A stretch of 59,715 nucleotides of DNA from Nioella sediminis (GCF_001879695.1 NZ_MNBL01000044.1:1-59715), one strand, 5' to 3'; positions 18,869 through 28,318 are shown, numbered from the stretch's first letter. Numbers and translations are program-made. The notes: a model not told the origin generated them from the sequence alone.

Positions 18869-19483
18869 TTAAAACACCTGCAGATCGCGAATGCCGTCGA
18901 TCACGAACTGGACAGAGAGCGCGGCGAGCAGCATGCCAAGCAGCCGTGTGACCACGTTGATGCCCACGGGCCCCAGCATCTTTTCCATCGGCCCGGCCAG
19001 AAGAAACAGCAGGAACACGACGAGGATCACCGCCAGCATCACCCCATGCACCATGGCGATGCCCGAGGCAGACCCGGCAGAGCCGGTCAGCAGGATCATC
19101 GTGGCAATGGCACCCGGACCGGCAATCAGCGGCATGGCCAGCGGAAAGACGGATGGATCATCCGCATGGGGCGCATCGGCCTGACCCTGACGGCGCTGCG
19201 TGCGCCGTTCAAACAGCATGTCGAGCGCGGTCAGGAACAGAAGGATGCCACCCGCGATGCGGAAGGCGGACAGCGAGATGCCGAGAAAGCCCAGAACCGC
19301 CTCTCCGGCCAGGCCGAACACGGTCAGAAGACCCACGGCAACGACACAGGACCGGATGGCGATGGCACGGCGCGCGCGGGTGCTCATGCCGCGGGTGATG
19401 GCGATGAACATCGGCGAAAGGCCGATCGGGTCAATGACCACGAACAGCGCCACGAAGACGGTGATTGCCTCGGCCATGGTCAT
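18869..19483 (-). CDS. MarC family integral membrane protein
   Basis: 204 residues from ATG 19483, which overlaps the stop of the ABC-F gene by 4 bp. An upstream in-frame start at 19525 lies inside that gene and is unlikely. About six membrane segments; AEAITVFVALFVVIDPIGL SPMF at the N-terminus and FLGISLSAFRIAGGILLFL are typical of MarC/UPF0056. The family name came from a multiple-antibiotic-resistance locus, but its transport substrate is not established. Confidence 0.9.
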   Translation of the reverse strand: MTMAEAITVFVALFVVIDPIGLSPMFIAITRGMSTRARRAIAIRSCVVAVGLLTVFGLAGEAVLGFLGISLSAFRIAGGILLFLTALDMLFERRTQRRQGQADAPHADDPSVFPLAMPLIAGPGAIATMILLTGSAGSASGIAMVHGVMLAVILVVFLLFLLAGPMEKMLGPVGINVVTRLLGMLLAALSVQFVIDGIRDLQVF

Positions 19484-21327
19484 TGCGCTTCGGCCTCCTC
19501 CAGTTTTTCCAGTGCCTTGAGCCACATCGCCTCGGCCCGGTCGAGACCGTTCATGACTTCGGCGTATTTCTTCTGCCAGACCTCGATTTCGCCGGTGTTG
19601 CCCGATTCATACAACTCCGGGTCCGCCAGTTTCGCGGCCAGCTTGTCGCGCATGGCGTTCAGCTTCTCCACCCGTTCCTCGCATTTGCGCACCTCGCTGC
19701 GCAGTTCGAGGATCTGGTCGCGGCTGGCACGTTTGGGCCTGGGCTTTTCCGGCTTTGGTTTCGATGTCGCCGCCTCGCCCGCCAACAGCATCTTGCGATA
19801 GGCCGCCAGATCATCGTCATATGGTGTCACGGTGCCATCCTTGACCAGCCACAGCCGATCGGCGGTCATTTCCAGCAGGTGCATGTCGTGGCTGACAAGA
19901 ATGACCGCGCCGCTATAGGCGGTCAGCGCCTCGACCAGTGCCTCCCGGCTTTCGATATCGAGGTGGTTGGTGGGTTCATCCAGGATCAGCATATGCGGTG
20001 CATCGAGCGTGGCCAGCAAGAGCGACAGCCGCGCCTTTTGCCCCCCTGACAGCTTGCCGACCACGGTTTCCGCCTGATCGGCGCCAAGCCCGAACCCCGC
20101 CAGCCGGGCGCGCAGCTTTGCCGGGGCCTCCTCGGGCCGCATCCTGCGCAGATGTTGCAGGGGTGTTTCGTCGATATGCAGCTCATCCACCTGATGCTGC
20201 GCGAAATATCCCACCCGCAGTTTGGAGGATTTGGTGATCCGCCCCTCCAGCGTGAGAAGCTTGTCGGCCAGCAGCTTCGAGAGCGTCGATTTACCCTCGC
20301 CATTGCGGCCAAGCAGCGCGATGCGGTCATCCTGGTCGATGCGCAGGTTCAGCCGCTTCAGAACCGGCACACCGTCATAGCCCACGGCGGCCCCGTCCAT
20401 CTGCACAATGGGTGGTGACAGCTGTTCGGGTTCTGGAAAGCTGAACTTGCGGAATGCACGCTCGGCCGGGGCGGTGATCGGCTGCATCTTTTCCAGCATC
20501 TTCAGCCGCGACTGCGCTTGCCGGGCCTTGGTGGCCTTGGCGCGGAACCGGTCGACGAAGCTTTGCAGATGGGCGCGGCGCGCCTCCTGCTTTTTCGATT
20601 CCGCCTGCGCCACGGCGATCCGGGACGCGCGGGTCTGCGCGAAGGTGTCATAGCCGCCCTGGTAGAGCGTCAGCTGCCGCTCCTCCAGATGCAGGATATG
20701 GCCCACGGCGCGGTTGAGCAGCCCCCGGTCATGGCTGATCACCAAAACCGTGTGCGGGTATTTCGCCAGGTAGCTTTCCAACCACAACGCGCCCTCGAGG
20801 TCGAGATAGTTGGTCGGTTCATCGAGCAGCAACAGGTCTGGCGCCGAGAACAGCACCGCCGCCAGTGCCACCCGCATCCGCCAGCCGCCCGAGAAGGCCG
20901 AACAGGGCATCAGCTGTTCCTCGGGCGTAAAGCCGAGCCCGCGCAGGATGGTCGCGGCGCGTGCCTCGGCAGACCAGGCGTCGATATCGGCAAGCCGGGT
21001 CTGGATATCGGCAATGCGGGTCGGATCCTGCGTCTGTTCGGCCATCAGCGACGCGCGCTCGGTATCGGCGGCCAGCACCGTGTCGATCAGCGAGGTCTCG
21101 GAAGACGGCACTTCCTGCGCGACGCCGCCGATGCGGGACCGGGGGGGCAGGGTGATTTCACCCGTATCGAGCGTCAGCTCGCCGCGGATCAGCCGGAACA
21201 GCGTGGTCTTGCCACTGCCATTGCGCCCCACGATTCCCACCTTGTGGCCTTCGGGGATGGTGGCGGTTGCGTGCTCCAGCAAGGGGCGGCCGGCGATGGA
21301 ATAGGAGATGTCTGAAATCCGTAGCAT
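19480..21327 (-). CDS. ABC-F family ATP-binding protein
   Basis: 615 residues from ATG 21327. Two ABC domains with no membrane domain: Walker [10 protein letters not shown] and GRNGEGKST; signatures [11 protein letters not shown] and [11 protein letters not shown]; Walker [14 protein letters not shown] and [13 protein letters not shown]. The linker between the domains is charged (about residues 235-300), and the C-terminus is coiled coil (about 535-612). ABC-F proteins act on the ribosome. The layout is closest to the Uup/YheS types; the subfamily is not settled. Confidence 0.93.
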   Translation of the reverse strand: MLRISDISYSIAGRPLLEHATATIPEGHKVGIVGRNGSGKTTLFRLIRGELTLDTGEITLPPRSRIGGVAQEVPSSETSLIDTVLAADTERASLMAEQTQDPTRIADIQTRLADIDAWSAEARAATILRGLGFTPEEQLMPCSAFSGGWRMRVALAAVLFSAPDLLLLDEPTNYLDLEGALWLESYLAKYPHTVLVISHDRGLLNRAVGHILHLEERQLTLYQGGYDTFAQTRASRIAVAQAESKKQEARRAHLQSFVDRFRAKATKARQAQSRLKMLEKMQPITAPAERAFRKFSFPEPEQLSPPIVQMDGAAVGYDGVPVLKRLNLRIDQDDRIALLGRNGEGKSTLSKLLADKLLTLEGRITKSSKLRVGYFAQHQVDELHIDETPLQHLRRMRPEEAPAKLRARLAGFGLGADQAETVVGKLSGGQKARLSLLLATLDAPHMLILDEPTNHLDIESREALVEALTAYSGAVILVSHDMHLLEMTADRLWLVKDGTVTPYDDDLAAYRKMLLAGEAATSKPKPEKPRPKRASRDQILELRSEVRKCEERVEKLNAMRDKLAAKLADPELYESGNTGEIEVWQKKYAEVMNGLDRAEAMWLKALEKLEEAEAQ

Positions 21328-21435
21328 GGGCGCGGGTGTGACCCGGTCGCGCGGCACTGTCAATTGGCGGGTTTTCTTTACAGGCGCTGCGTGTTAGCAG
21401 CCGCGCCAAACCAACCCATTTTCCGGAGAGTTCCC

Positions 21436-21858
21436 ATGGCGGTTCAACGCACCTTCTCGATCATCAAACCCGATGCCACCAAGCGCAACCTGACTGGCGC
21501 GATCAATGCCAAGATCGAGGCAGCCGGCCTGCGCATCATCGCCCAGAAGCGCATTCACCTGACCCCCGCGCAGGCTGGCGTCTTCTATGCCGTGCACAAG
21601 GAACGTCCCTTCTACGGTGAGCTCTGCGAATTCATGGCGTCCGAGCCGGTGGTCGTGCAGGTTCTCGAAGGCGAAAACGCCATTGCCGCCTACCGCGAAG
21701 TGATGGGCGCCACCGATCCGGCAGAAGCCGCCGACGGCACCATCCGCAAGGACTTCGCCCTGTCCAAAGGCGAAAACTCGGTCCACGGTTCCGACGCGCC
21801 GGAAACCGCGGCCGAAGAGATTGCCTATTTCTTCGCTGGTCTCGAACTGGTCGGCTGA
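21436..21858 (+). CDS. ndk: Nucleoside diphosphate kinase
   Basis: 140 residues from ATG 21436 with GGAGAG upstream; the frame is open back to 21364 but that part is not conserved in type. [14 protein letters not shown] opens the protein, and the phosphorylated histidine is His117 in [12 protein letters not shown]. It balances NTP pools by gamma-phosphate transfer. It is divergent from the ABC-F gene and followed by a strong terminator. Confidence 0.97.
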   Translation: MAVQRTFSIIKPDATKRNLTGAINAKIEAAGLRIIAQKRIHLTPAQAGVFYAVHKERPFYGELCEFMASEPVVVQVLEGENAIAAYREVMGATDPAEAADGTIRKDFALSKGENSVHGSDAPETAAEEIAYFFAGLELVG

Positions 21859-21884
21859 GGTCGAACCTGACCAAACATGATTTG

Positions 21885-21914
21885 CGGGCCGCTCTGATTT
21901 GGGCGGCCCGTTTT
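21885..21914 (+). terminator. ndk rho-independent terminator
   Basis: CGGGCCGC (21885-21892) pairs perfectly with GCGGCCCG (21903-21910), a 10-nt loop between them, followed directly by TTTT. It lies 27 bp after the ndk stop. Confidence 0.85.
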
Positions 21915-21928
21915 CCGTTCAGGCCCTG

Positions 21929-22013
21929 AAAAATCTTCGGGAAGATTTTTCCGCATTTCAAATTTCTTCCAGAAGAAATTTCGGCCCGGAAGAATTTTGC
22001 GTCAAAATTCTTC
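21929..22013. repeat. Three tandem AT-rich perfect hairpins
   Basis: Three consecutive inverted repeats: AAAAATCTTC/GAAGATTTTT (21929-21950, 2-nt centre), AAATTTCTTC/GAAGAAATTT (21960-21981, 2-nt centre) and GAAGAATTTTG/CAAAATTCTTC (21989-22013, 3-nt centre). All stems are perfect. They lie between the ndk terminator and the convergent tfoX-like stop (22019), so they may form a two-way termination or insulation block. Confidence 0.75.
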
Positions 22014-22018
22014 TTGGC

Positions 22019-22348
22019 TCAGCGTCGCGCGCCCACGCCAAGTTCATTCATCAGCCTTTCGAATTCGGACCGGTCAGGATCGAAGGAGTCGGCCTTGATC
22101 TGATCGAAGCGACTGCGCAGCGCTGCTTTCTCATCTCCCTGGCAATCGTTCCAGGGGCGCCCCTGCAACCCCATATGCAGCACGTAATAGGCGATGAAAT
22201 GTGGGCGGCTACCGGCACGCAGCATCGCCGCATAGGCCGCATCGGGACCAGCCCGGCGCAGGCTCTCGGCATCCGGGATACCGGCGCGTTTCAGGTCTTC
22301 GGCCATGGCCGGACCGATGTTGCGAATGTCTGTCAGCGGGGTAGGCAT
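22019..22348 (-). CDS. TfoX/Sxy C-terminal domain protein
   Basis: 109 residues. It opens LTDIRNIGPAMAEDLKRAGI and continues IPDAESLRRAGPDAAYAAML, the helix-hairpin-helix-like TfoX_C pattern. The TfoX N-terminal domain is missing, so this is a stand-alone C-terminal-domain form. In gammaproteobacteria TfoX/Sxy promotes competence; that role should not be assumed here. Convergent with ndk. Confidence 0.82.
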   Translation of the reverse strand: MPTPLTDIRNIGPAMAEDLKRAGIPDAESLRRAGPDAAYAAMLRAGSRPHFIAYYVLHMGLQGRPWNDCQGDEKAALRSRFDQIKADSFDPDRSEFERLMNELGVGARR

Positions 22349-22383
22349 GGGCGCAGCTCCGGTCGGGGTCGGCCCGGATCCTA

Positions 22384-22497
22384 TCAGATGCTGGCCCAGT
22401 CCCGGAAGGTGGCGGGCGTCTCATCCTCGCTGCTGCCCTTGCGCGGGACCGGTTGGGGGGTGGGGGCCTGTTTCGGTGTGGGGTGCGGTTGTGGCAT
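22384..22497 (-). CDS. Possible small Pro-rich protein (37 aa)
   Basis: A short open frame (starts MPQPHPTPKQAPTPQPVPRK, ends FRDWASI) lies 35 bp upstream of the tfoX-like gene on the same strand, with GGAG 8 bp before the ATG. No family is recognised. The spacing and ribosome site are the only support; it could be chance. Confidence 0.3.
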   Translation of the reverse strand: MPQPHPTPKQAPTPQPVPRKGSSEDETPATFRDWASI

Positions 22498-23392
22498 CCA
22501 GGTGCTCCGCTTGTTTGTTGCTGCCTGAAACCAAGGATGCCAGTGAAATGAGGCAGATTTGGGGCGTATATGGCAAGGGCAGTGCCAGCATCTGTGGCGG
22601 AACGGGGGCGGCGCGGGAGTCGGGTAACAGTTTCCTATATCGAACACTTTAGGCGGTCATCTGCCTTGAAAGGATTGAGTATTCCGACGCGAAGAAAGTG
22701 ATTCGCATTGAATTGGTTCCGCATTGGAACCAAAGCCGGGGTTTGACGCGGGATTGGAAATGTGTCAGCCGGAGCGCAATGCTGCCCAAATTCCGCCATG
22801 GTTAACACTGCGTTTCCATCTTCGGGCCAATACACTGTTTATCAAACAGAAACGATTTAGGCTTGAGGGGTAACGATTGTGGTCCTCAGCCATCCGACAG
22901 AGGCCCTGAATGACTCCCTCGAAATCCAATAACAACAATTGCTTCAGTCAGTTTGGCCGGAATCGGGGGACATCAGTACCTGTTTCCACCCCGGCGACAA
23001 ACGGCCCAATTCGGAGTGCCGCGTTAACCACGATATTGCCCTATTTCGATCAAAGCCGACGCTCTCTTGCCATGTTTCAAACAATTTTCGCTTTCTTGGA
23101 GCGGCCCGCTCGGGCTATGACTTGGTCAGCCCAACTGGGGGGCGATGTCTGAAGGCCACGGGGGCGGCCGCACGATACCAGCCGGTTTTAGAGGATCGGC
23201 AGGTGGCATGTGAGCCGCAACGTTTTGCGGAACAGTATGAGGGTTCTGCCCTGCCAGGCAGGCCCCTGCCGCGCGCCTCATGGCCGTCGGCCCATCTGCT
23301 TCGGTTCCGGCTTTCGTGCGCCCGCCCACCCATTCTTCATACATCGCAAACCGGTTGGAACGTGTTCGACACCGATCGTCAGGGGATGTGCG
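22498..23392. other. Intergenic region, no convincing gene
   Basis: About 0.9 kb between the tfoX-like unit and the RTX-Hint unit. Its base composition is less GC-rich than the surrounding genes. Short frames here have no ribosome sites or family resemblance. It holds a perfect inverted repeat at 22713-22733 and several GTTAAC-type stretches (near 22799 and 23022). It probably carries the promoter of the RTX-Hint gene. Confidence 0.5.
22713..22733. promoter_or_regulatory. Perfect 8-bp inverted repeat
   Basis: TTGGTTCC (22713-22720) and GGAACCAA (22726-22733) flank GCATT. It sits alone in the non-coding region and could be a regulator site or a hairpin in a transcript. Confidence 0.35.
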
Positions 23393-23524
23393 ATGTTCTT
23401 GGTTTCCTTGGTCTTTAACCTGACCGTCCATGCACTGAAGCAGCAGTCTTCGTCTTTCGTTGTCATTGAAAATTCAGTGGTTCGCCGCGAGGCCGCGCAA
23501 GCTGCGCGCTCGGGCAGGGCGTAA
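23393..23524 (+). CDS. Possible small protein upstream of the RTX-Hint gene (43 aa)
   Basis: ATG 23393 is preceded by CAGGGG 8 bp upstream. The product begins with a hydrophobic segment (MFLVSLVFNLTVHALK), then QQSSSFVVIENSVVRREAAQ and a basic tail. It stops 11 bp before the RTX-Hint start, and its end overlaps that gene's ribosome site (GGAGA), so it could act as a leader peptide. No family recognised. Confidence 0.4.
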   Translation: MFLVSLVFNLTVHALKQQSSSFVVIENSVVRREAAQAARSGRA

Positions 23525-23535
23525 AGGAGACGACA

Positions 23536-25236
23536 ATGGCTGGTGAAATAGTGAATCCGAATAGTGTAGACGGCGTCGTCGACGGCACCCCGGGGGATGA
23601 CAACATCAACCTCGCCTACACAGGCGATCCCGAAGGCGACATGATTGACGCCGGTGATGCCATTCTGGACGGGGCTGCGCCCGATGACGATGTGGTGCTC
23701 GCCGGTGAAGGCAATGACACCGTCCATGCCGGTGTCGGGGACGACATCATCTGGGGCAATGATGGTGACGATTACCTCGATGGCGAGGGCGGAGACGACA
23801 CCATCAAGGGCGAAGGCGGCAACGACACGCTGATCGGTGGCGACGGCAACGATCACCTGATAGGTGGCGATGGCAATGCGTCCGTCGATGGCGGTGATGG
23901 CGACGATCTGATCGACACCCGTCTGGATAGCAACCTGCCGCTGCCCGACCGCGGCTATCCCGGCCTGTTCCCGGGCGACGGCGACCCCTTTGATGCGAGA
24001 GATACCATCGACGGTGGTGCGGGCAATGACACGATCTTTGCCGGTGACGATGCCGACAGCATCACCGGCGGCAGCGGCAATGACCAGATCGACGGCGGCT
24101 TTGACGATGACACCATCGACGCGGGCGAAGGCGATGACCTGATCGTCGGCGGCGAAGGCTCTGACACGATCCTTGGCGATGCTGGCGACGACACGATCTA
24201 TGGCGGGCTTGGCCCGGGTTTCCCGGATGAGCTCAACATCACCGATGACGGCTCGGACGGCAATCCGATCGGCCCCGACGCGGTAACCGACAATGGCCGC
24301 GATTACATCGAAGCCGGTGACGGCAACGACGTGGTCTATGGTCAGGACGATGACGACACGATTTATGGCGGTGCCGGCAACGACACGCTGGATGGCGGCA
24401 TCGACGAAGACGAAATCTACGGCGGTGCCGACCGGGACGTGATCCTTGGTGGCAATGTCGGCGACTACGTGGACGGTGGGGGCACCGGCGACGATTGCGA
24501 CACGCTCGACCTGACGGGTTCCGGCCCGCTGCGCGTCGTGCTCGATGCCGACAATTCTGAAAACGGCACGGTGACCTTTTACGATGGCAACGGCTTCGCG
24601 CCCGAGAACATCACCGGCACCATGCGCTTCGAGGAGATTGAGAACGTCGTGCCCTGCTTTACCCCCGGATCCCGCATTGCAACCCCCCGTGGCGAGGTGG
24701 CCGTCGAGGCACTTCAGCCCGGTGACAAGATCATCACCCGCGACAATGGCATTCAGGAAATCCGCTGGATCGGATCGCGCACCCTGAACCATGCCGAACT
24801 GCGCCGCGCGCCGAACCTGCGCCCGGTTCTGATCAAGGCCGGGTCGCTTGGCAACGGTCTGCCCGAACGCGACATGCTGGTCAGCCCGCAGCACCGGATG
24901 CTGGTCGGCAATGACCGCACGCAGCTCTATTTCGAAGAAAGCGAAGTGCTGGTCGCGGCCAAGCATCTGATCGACCACAAGGGCATTCGCTACATGGATA
25001 CGATCCGCACCACCTATATCCACTTCATGTTCGACCGGCACGAGGTGGTTCTGGCGGACGGTGCCTGGACCGAAAGCTTCCAGCCCGGTGATCAGACACT
25101 TGGTGGCATGGGCGCGGAGCAGCGGGACGAGATCTACACGCTCTTCCCCGAGCTTCAGCAGCCTGCCGGGATCGACAGCTATGCTGCCGCCCGCAAGGTG
25201 CTGAAAGGCCATGAGGCGCGCCTGATTACTCGTTAA
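23536..25236 (+). CDS. RTX calcium-binding repeat protein with C-terminal Hint domain
   Basis: 566 residues. Residues about 55-330 contain many RTX nonapeptides (GGDGNDHLI, GGAGNDTLDG types) broken by two acidic inserts; such repeats fold on Ca2+ outside the cell. A Hint domain begins at Cys374 (CFTPGSRIATPRGEVAVEAL) and contains DMLVSPQHRMLV. No Sec signal is seen, which fits type I secretion. The last ~25 residues have no intein-type junction. A GGAGA ribosome site is 7 bp upstream, and two hairpins, one a terminator, follow. No secretion ATPase is nearby. The role is unknown; Hint-mediated self-cleavage is possible. Confidence 0.9.
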   Translation: MAGEIVNPNSVDGVVDGTPGDDNINLAYTGDPEGDMIDAGDAILDGAAPDDDVVLAGEGNDTVHAGVGDDIIWGNDGDDYLDGEGGDDTIKGEGGNDTLIGGDGNDHLIGGDGNASVDGGDGDDLIDTRLDSNLPLPDRGYPGLFPGDGDPFDARDTIDGGAGNDTIFAGDDADSITGGSGNDQIDGGFDDDTIDAGEGDDLIVGGEGSDTILGDAGDDTIYGGLGPGFPDELNITDDGSDGNPIGPDAVTDNGRDYIEAGDGNDVVYGQDDDDTIYGGAGNDTLDGGIDEDEIYGGADRDVILGGNVGDYVDGGGTGDDCDTLDLTGSGPLRVVLDADNSENGTVTFYDGNGFAPENITGTMRFEEIENVVPCFTPGSRIATPRGEVAVEALQPGDKIITRDNGIQEIRWIGSRTLNHAELRRAPNLRPVLIKAGSLGNGLPERDMLVSPQHRMLVGNDRTQLYFEESEVLVAAKHLIDHKGIRYMDTIRTTYIHFMFDRHEVVLADGAWTESFQPGDQTLGGMGAEQRDEIYTLFPELQQPAGIDSYAAARKVLKGHEARLITR

Positions 25237-25260
25237 CTACAGAATGCAGCAGGGACACGG

Positions 25261-25286
25261 GGGGAGAGGGGGCAGATCCTCTCCCC
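25261..25286 (+). terminator. Hairpin after the RTX-Hint gene
   Basis: GGGGAGAGG (25261-25269) pairs exactly with CCTCTCCCC (25278-25286), 24 bp after the stop. It precedes the stronger terminator below; together they form a double stem. Confidence 0.5.
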
Positions 25287-25297
25287 GGACCCGGACT

Positions 25298-25330
25298 GGG
25301 GCGGCGCGAAGGCTCGTGCCGCCCCTTTTT
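25298..25330 (+). terminator. Rho-independent terminator
   Basis: GGGGCGGCGCGA pairs with TCGTGCCGCCCC (one G-U pair) around AGGC, followed by TTTTT. It ends the RTX-Hint transcript and abuts the stop of the convergent nucleotidyltransferase gene. Confidence 0.85.
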
Positions 25331-25913
25331 ATCGGGATTGTGCCGCGCGCCAGGCGGCCCAGTCCTCGGGCGTGTCCAGATCGGTCAGCGCGCGTTGGCC
25401 TTGCAGGGGCACCAGATGCACCCGCGCCGCATGCTGTTTCAGCAGCCCGCGCGCGCCCTTGTCGCCTTTGATTTTCTGAAGCTCGGGCAGCAGGTCGGCC
25501 GGAAACAGAACCGGATTTCCAGGCGTTCCGTCCGCGTCTGCGGCGCGCAGGATGGCATTGGGGGCCTGAGCGGACAGCGCCAGCAGCAGATGCAGGTCAT
25601 GGGCGGTGACCTCGGGCATATCGGCCAGCATCACGAGCACCGGGCCGGACAGCCCCGCAACCCCGGCTGCAAGCGACTGCGACTGGTCGCAGCCCGCGGG
25701 AAGGGTGACGATGTCGCAGTCGATCCCGGCAAGCGCCTCTGCCCTCGCGGCGTTCCCGTCGGGCAGGGTCACGCGCAACGGCCCGGCCTTGGCCGCCCGC
25801 CGCGCCATGACGGTGAGCAGCGGTTCGCCGCCCACCTCCTCCAGCAGCTTGTCGGCCCCCCGCATGCGCGACGATGCCCCGGCTGCCAGCAGCAGGATCA
25901 CCGGATCGCTCAT
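25329..25913 (-). CDS. MobA-like nucleotidyltransferase
   Basis: 194 residues. The nucleotide-binding head is ILLLAAGASSRMRGADKLLE, with the acidic metal site in VLVMLADMPEVTAHDL and the product-binding GTPGNPVLFP. This is the MobA/MocA/GlmU-like NTP transferase fold; closest by pattern are molybdenum-cofactor cytidylyltransferases and related proteins. Its start overlaps the stop of the FAD/GcvT oxidoreductase by 4 bp, so it is translated with that enzyme, not with a visible molybdoenzyme. Confidence 0.85.
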   Translation of the reverse strand: MSDPVILLLAAGASSRMRGADKLLEEVGGEPLLTVMARRAAKAGPLRVTLPDGNAARAEALAGIDCDIVTLPAGCDQSQSLAAGVAGLSGPVLVMLADMPEVTAHDLHLLLALSAQAPNAILRAADADGTPGNPVLFPADLLPELQKIKGDKGARGLLKQHAARVHLVPLQGQRALTDLDTPEDWAAWRAAQSR

Positions 25914-28318
25914 CCCCGCATCCGCGCGCCATCGGCATCGAAGAGCATCTCTGTCACCAACCGCGCCTTGTGCATGTTCCCGAGGATCTCGATCTCGACC
26001 TCCAGCCCCTCGACGGCCCGCTCGGTCGGGATGAAGCCGAAGGCCACGGATTTGTCCGCATGGTGCGAATAGCCGCCCGAGGTGCAGAACCCCTGCACGC
26101 TGCCATCGAGCCAGATCGGTTCATAGGCGACCACATCGGCATCATCGGCCTCGACGATGAAGGTGCAAAGCTTGCGGGCAGGACTCTCGGCGCGCTCCTT
26201 CTCGGCGGCCTCCTTGCCGATGAAATCCTTGTCCCACTTGATGAACCGGTCCATCCCGGTTTCGCCGGGCATGTAATCGGGCGAAAATTCCCGCATCCAG
26301 GACCCGAAGAATCGGTCGAGCCGGAGGCTCATCATCGCCCGCATCCCGAAGGGCTTGAGGCCGAACTCCTGTCCTGCCTCCCACAGCAGATGCCACAGGG
26401 CACGCTGTTCCATGGCGTCGACATAGATTTCATAGCCCAAATCGCCGGTGTAGCTGACCCGCTGAACCGTGGCCTCCATCATGCCGACCGACAGCCGCTT
26501 CACGTCGAGAAAGCGGAAAGCCGTGTTCGACACATCCGCCCGCGTGACCTTGGCCAGCAGGTCGCGCGCGCGCGGCCCCGCGATCTGGAAGCCGGTCGAC
26601 CGGTCCGAGATATTCTCGACCCGCACATCGCCCGCAAGCTGCCCTTCGAACCAGCGCATGTGGAAGTCCTGCGCGCCATAGCTCGCCGTCAGGCGGAACT
26701 CCGTCTCCGACAGGCAGGCCACGGTGAAGTCGCCAATGAGCCGACCGGAGGGGGCCAGCATCGGCGTCAGGCTGATCCGCCCGGGTTTCGGAATCCGCCC
26801 GGCCATGACCCGGTCGAGCCAGCCGCGCGCATCCGCCCCCGTCACGCGATACTTGCCGAAATTTTGCACCTCGTTGATGCCCACGGCCCCGCGCACGGCC
26901 TGCACCTCGCGCGCCGTCGCTTCGAACGCGTTCGAGCGGCGGAACGAGGGCGTCTCGTAGCGCGGCTCATCGCCTTCGGCGAAATAGTTCGGCACCTCCA
27001 GCCCGTATTGCTGCCCCCAGACCGCGCCCATTTGATCGAAGATGTCGTACATCGGCGTCGTGCGGAAGGGCCGCGCGGCGGGCAGTTCCTCGTTCGGGTA
27101 GGTGACGGAAAAACGGTTCTGATAGTTCTCGATGACCTTGGGCAGGGTGTAACCCGGCGTGATCCAGCGCCCGAAGCGTGCCACGTCCATGGCGAAGACG
27201 TCGCGCTCCGGCTCGCCCTCGACCATCCACTGTGCCAGCGTCAGGCCGACCCCGCCGCCTTGGGAAAAGCCTGCCATGACCCCGCAGGCCGACCAGTAAT
27301 TGCGCAGGCCCGGCACCGGGCCCACCAGCGGGTTGCCATCGGGGGCAAAGGTGAACGGCCCGTGAATGACGGTCTTCACGCCCGCGCGTTCCAGGATCGG
27401 GTAGCGGCGATAGGCGAAGGCGATCGAGTCCTCGATCTTGTCATAATCATCTGGCAGCAATTCATGCCCGAATTCCCAGGGCGTGCCGCCCACGGCCCAG
27501 GGCTTGCAGGGCTGTTCGTAGAACCCGATGCAAAGCCCGCGCCCTTCCTGCCGCAGGTAGCTTTCGCCGCCGGGATCCATCACATGCGGGTGCTCGGTGC
27601 CACGCTCGTAAATCTCGGGCAGATCGTCCGTCACCAGGTACTGGTGTTCCATCGGATGAAGCGGCAGGTAGCATCCCGCCATTGCGCCCACTTCGCGCGC
27701 CCACAGACCGCCTGCATTGACCACGTGTTCGGCATGGATCGTGCCCTTGTCCGTCACCACGTCCCAACTGCCATCGGCCCGCTGGTTGGTCTCGCGCACC
27801 ATGCAATGGGTTTCGATCGTGGCTCCCCCCATCCGCGCCGCCTTGGCATAGGCATGCGTCGTGCCGGAGGGGTCCAGATGCCCGTCGAGCGGATCGTAAA
27901 GCCCGCCCAACACGCCCTCGACATTGGTGATCGGCGCAATCGCCTTGATCTCCTCGGGGCCGAGGATTTCCGTCTCCAGACCCATGAAGCGATGCTTGGC
28001 GCGTTCGGCCTTCAGCATGTCGAAGCGTTCGGGCGTGTCGGCCAGCGTCACGCCCCCCACGTGATGCAGCCCGCAGGACATGCCGGTCAGCTCCTCCAGC
28101 TCGCGATAAAGCCGGATCGTGTAGCCCTGCAGTGCGGCCATGTTGGTATCGCCATTGAGCGTGTGAAACCCGCCCGCCGCGTGCCAGGTGGACCCGCTCG
28201 TCAATTCCGAGCGCTCCACCAGCATCACATCCGACCAGCCGAGCTTGGTCAGATGATAGAGCACCGAGCAGCCCACAACCCCGCCACCGATCACACATAC
28301 CCGAGTGCTTGTCTTCAT
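25910..28318 (-). CDS. FAD-dependent oxidoreductase with GcvT domain (dimethylglycine/sarcosine dehydrogenase type)
   Basis: 802 residues from ATG 28318. An upstream in-frame start at 28393 would run into a repeat element and is rejected. An N-terminal FAD-binding DAO domain (VCVIGGGVVGCSVLYHLTK; TSGSTWHAAGGFHTL) is followed from about residue 400 by an FAO_M-like linker and a GcvT folate-binding aminomethyltransferase domain (about 440-790; YTGDLGYEIYVDAMEQ). Such enzymes remove methyl groups from N-methylated glycines and pass C1 units to tetrahydrofolate. The substrate is not resolved. Confidence 0.88.
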   Translation of the reverse strand: MKTSTRVCVIGGGVVGCSVLYHLTKLGWSDVMLVERSELTSGSTWHAAGGFHTLNGDTNMAALQGYTIRLYRELEELTGMSCGLHHVGGVTLADTPERFDMLKAERAKHRFMGLETEILGPEEIKAIAPITNVEGVLGGLYDPLDGHLDPSGTTHAYAKAARMGGATIETHCMVRETNQRADGSWDVVTDKGTIHAEHVVNAGGLWAREVGAMAGCYLPLHPMEHQYLVTDDLPEIYERGTEHPHVMDPGGESYLRQEGRGLCIGFYEQPCKPWAVGGTPWEFGHELLPDDYDKIEDSIAFAYRRYPILERAGVKTVIHGPFTFAPDGNPLVGPVPGLRNYWSACGVMAGFSQGGGVGLTLAQWMVEGEPERDVFAMDVARFGRWITPGYTLPKVIENYQNRFSVTYPNEELPAARPFRTTPMYDIFDQMGAVWGQQYGLEVPNYFAEGDEPRYETPSFRRSNAFEATAREVQAVRGAVGINEVQNFGKYRVTGADARGWLDRVMAGRIPKPGRISLTPMLAPSGRLIGDFTVACLSETEFRLTASYGAQDFHMRWFEGQLAGDVRVENISDRSTGFQIAGPRARDLLAKVTRADVSNTAFRFLDVKRLSVGMMEATVQRVSYTGDLGYEIYVDAMEQRALWHLLWEAGQEFGLKPFGMRAMMSLRLDRFFGSWMREFSPDYMPGETGMDRFIKWDKDFIGKEAAEKERAESPARKLCTFIVEADDADVVAYEPIWLDGSVQGFCTSGGYSHHADKSVAFGFIPTERAVEGLEVEIEILGNMHKARLVTEMLFDADGARMRG

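Noticed and set aside
23700-24450. DNA tandem repeat locus
   Set aside because: The periodicity comes from RTX nonapeptide codons inside a real gene; it is a protein repeat.
23278-25212. 644-codon minus-strand open frame, Val/Ile/Ala-rich
   Set aside because: It is the antisense of the RTX repeats; periodic GAC/GGC codons leave this frame open. No ribosome site and no family resemblance.
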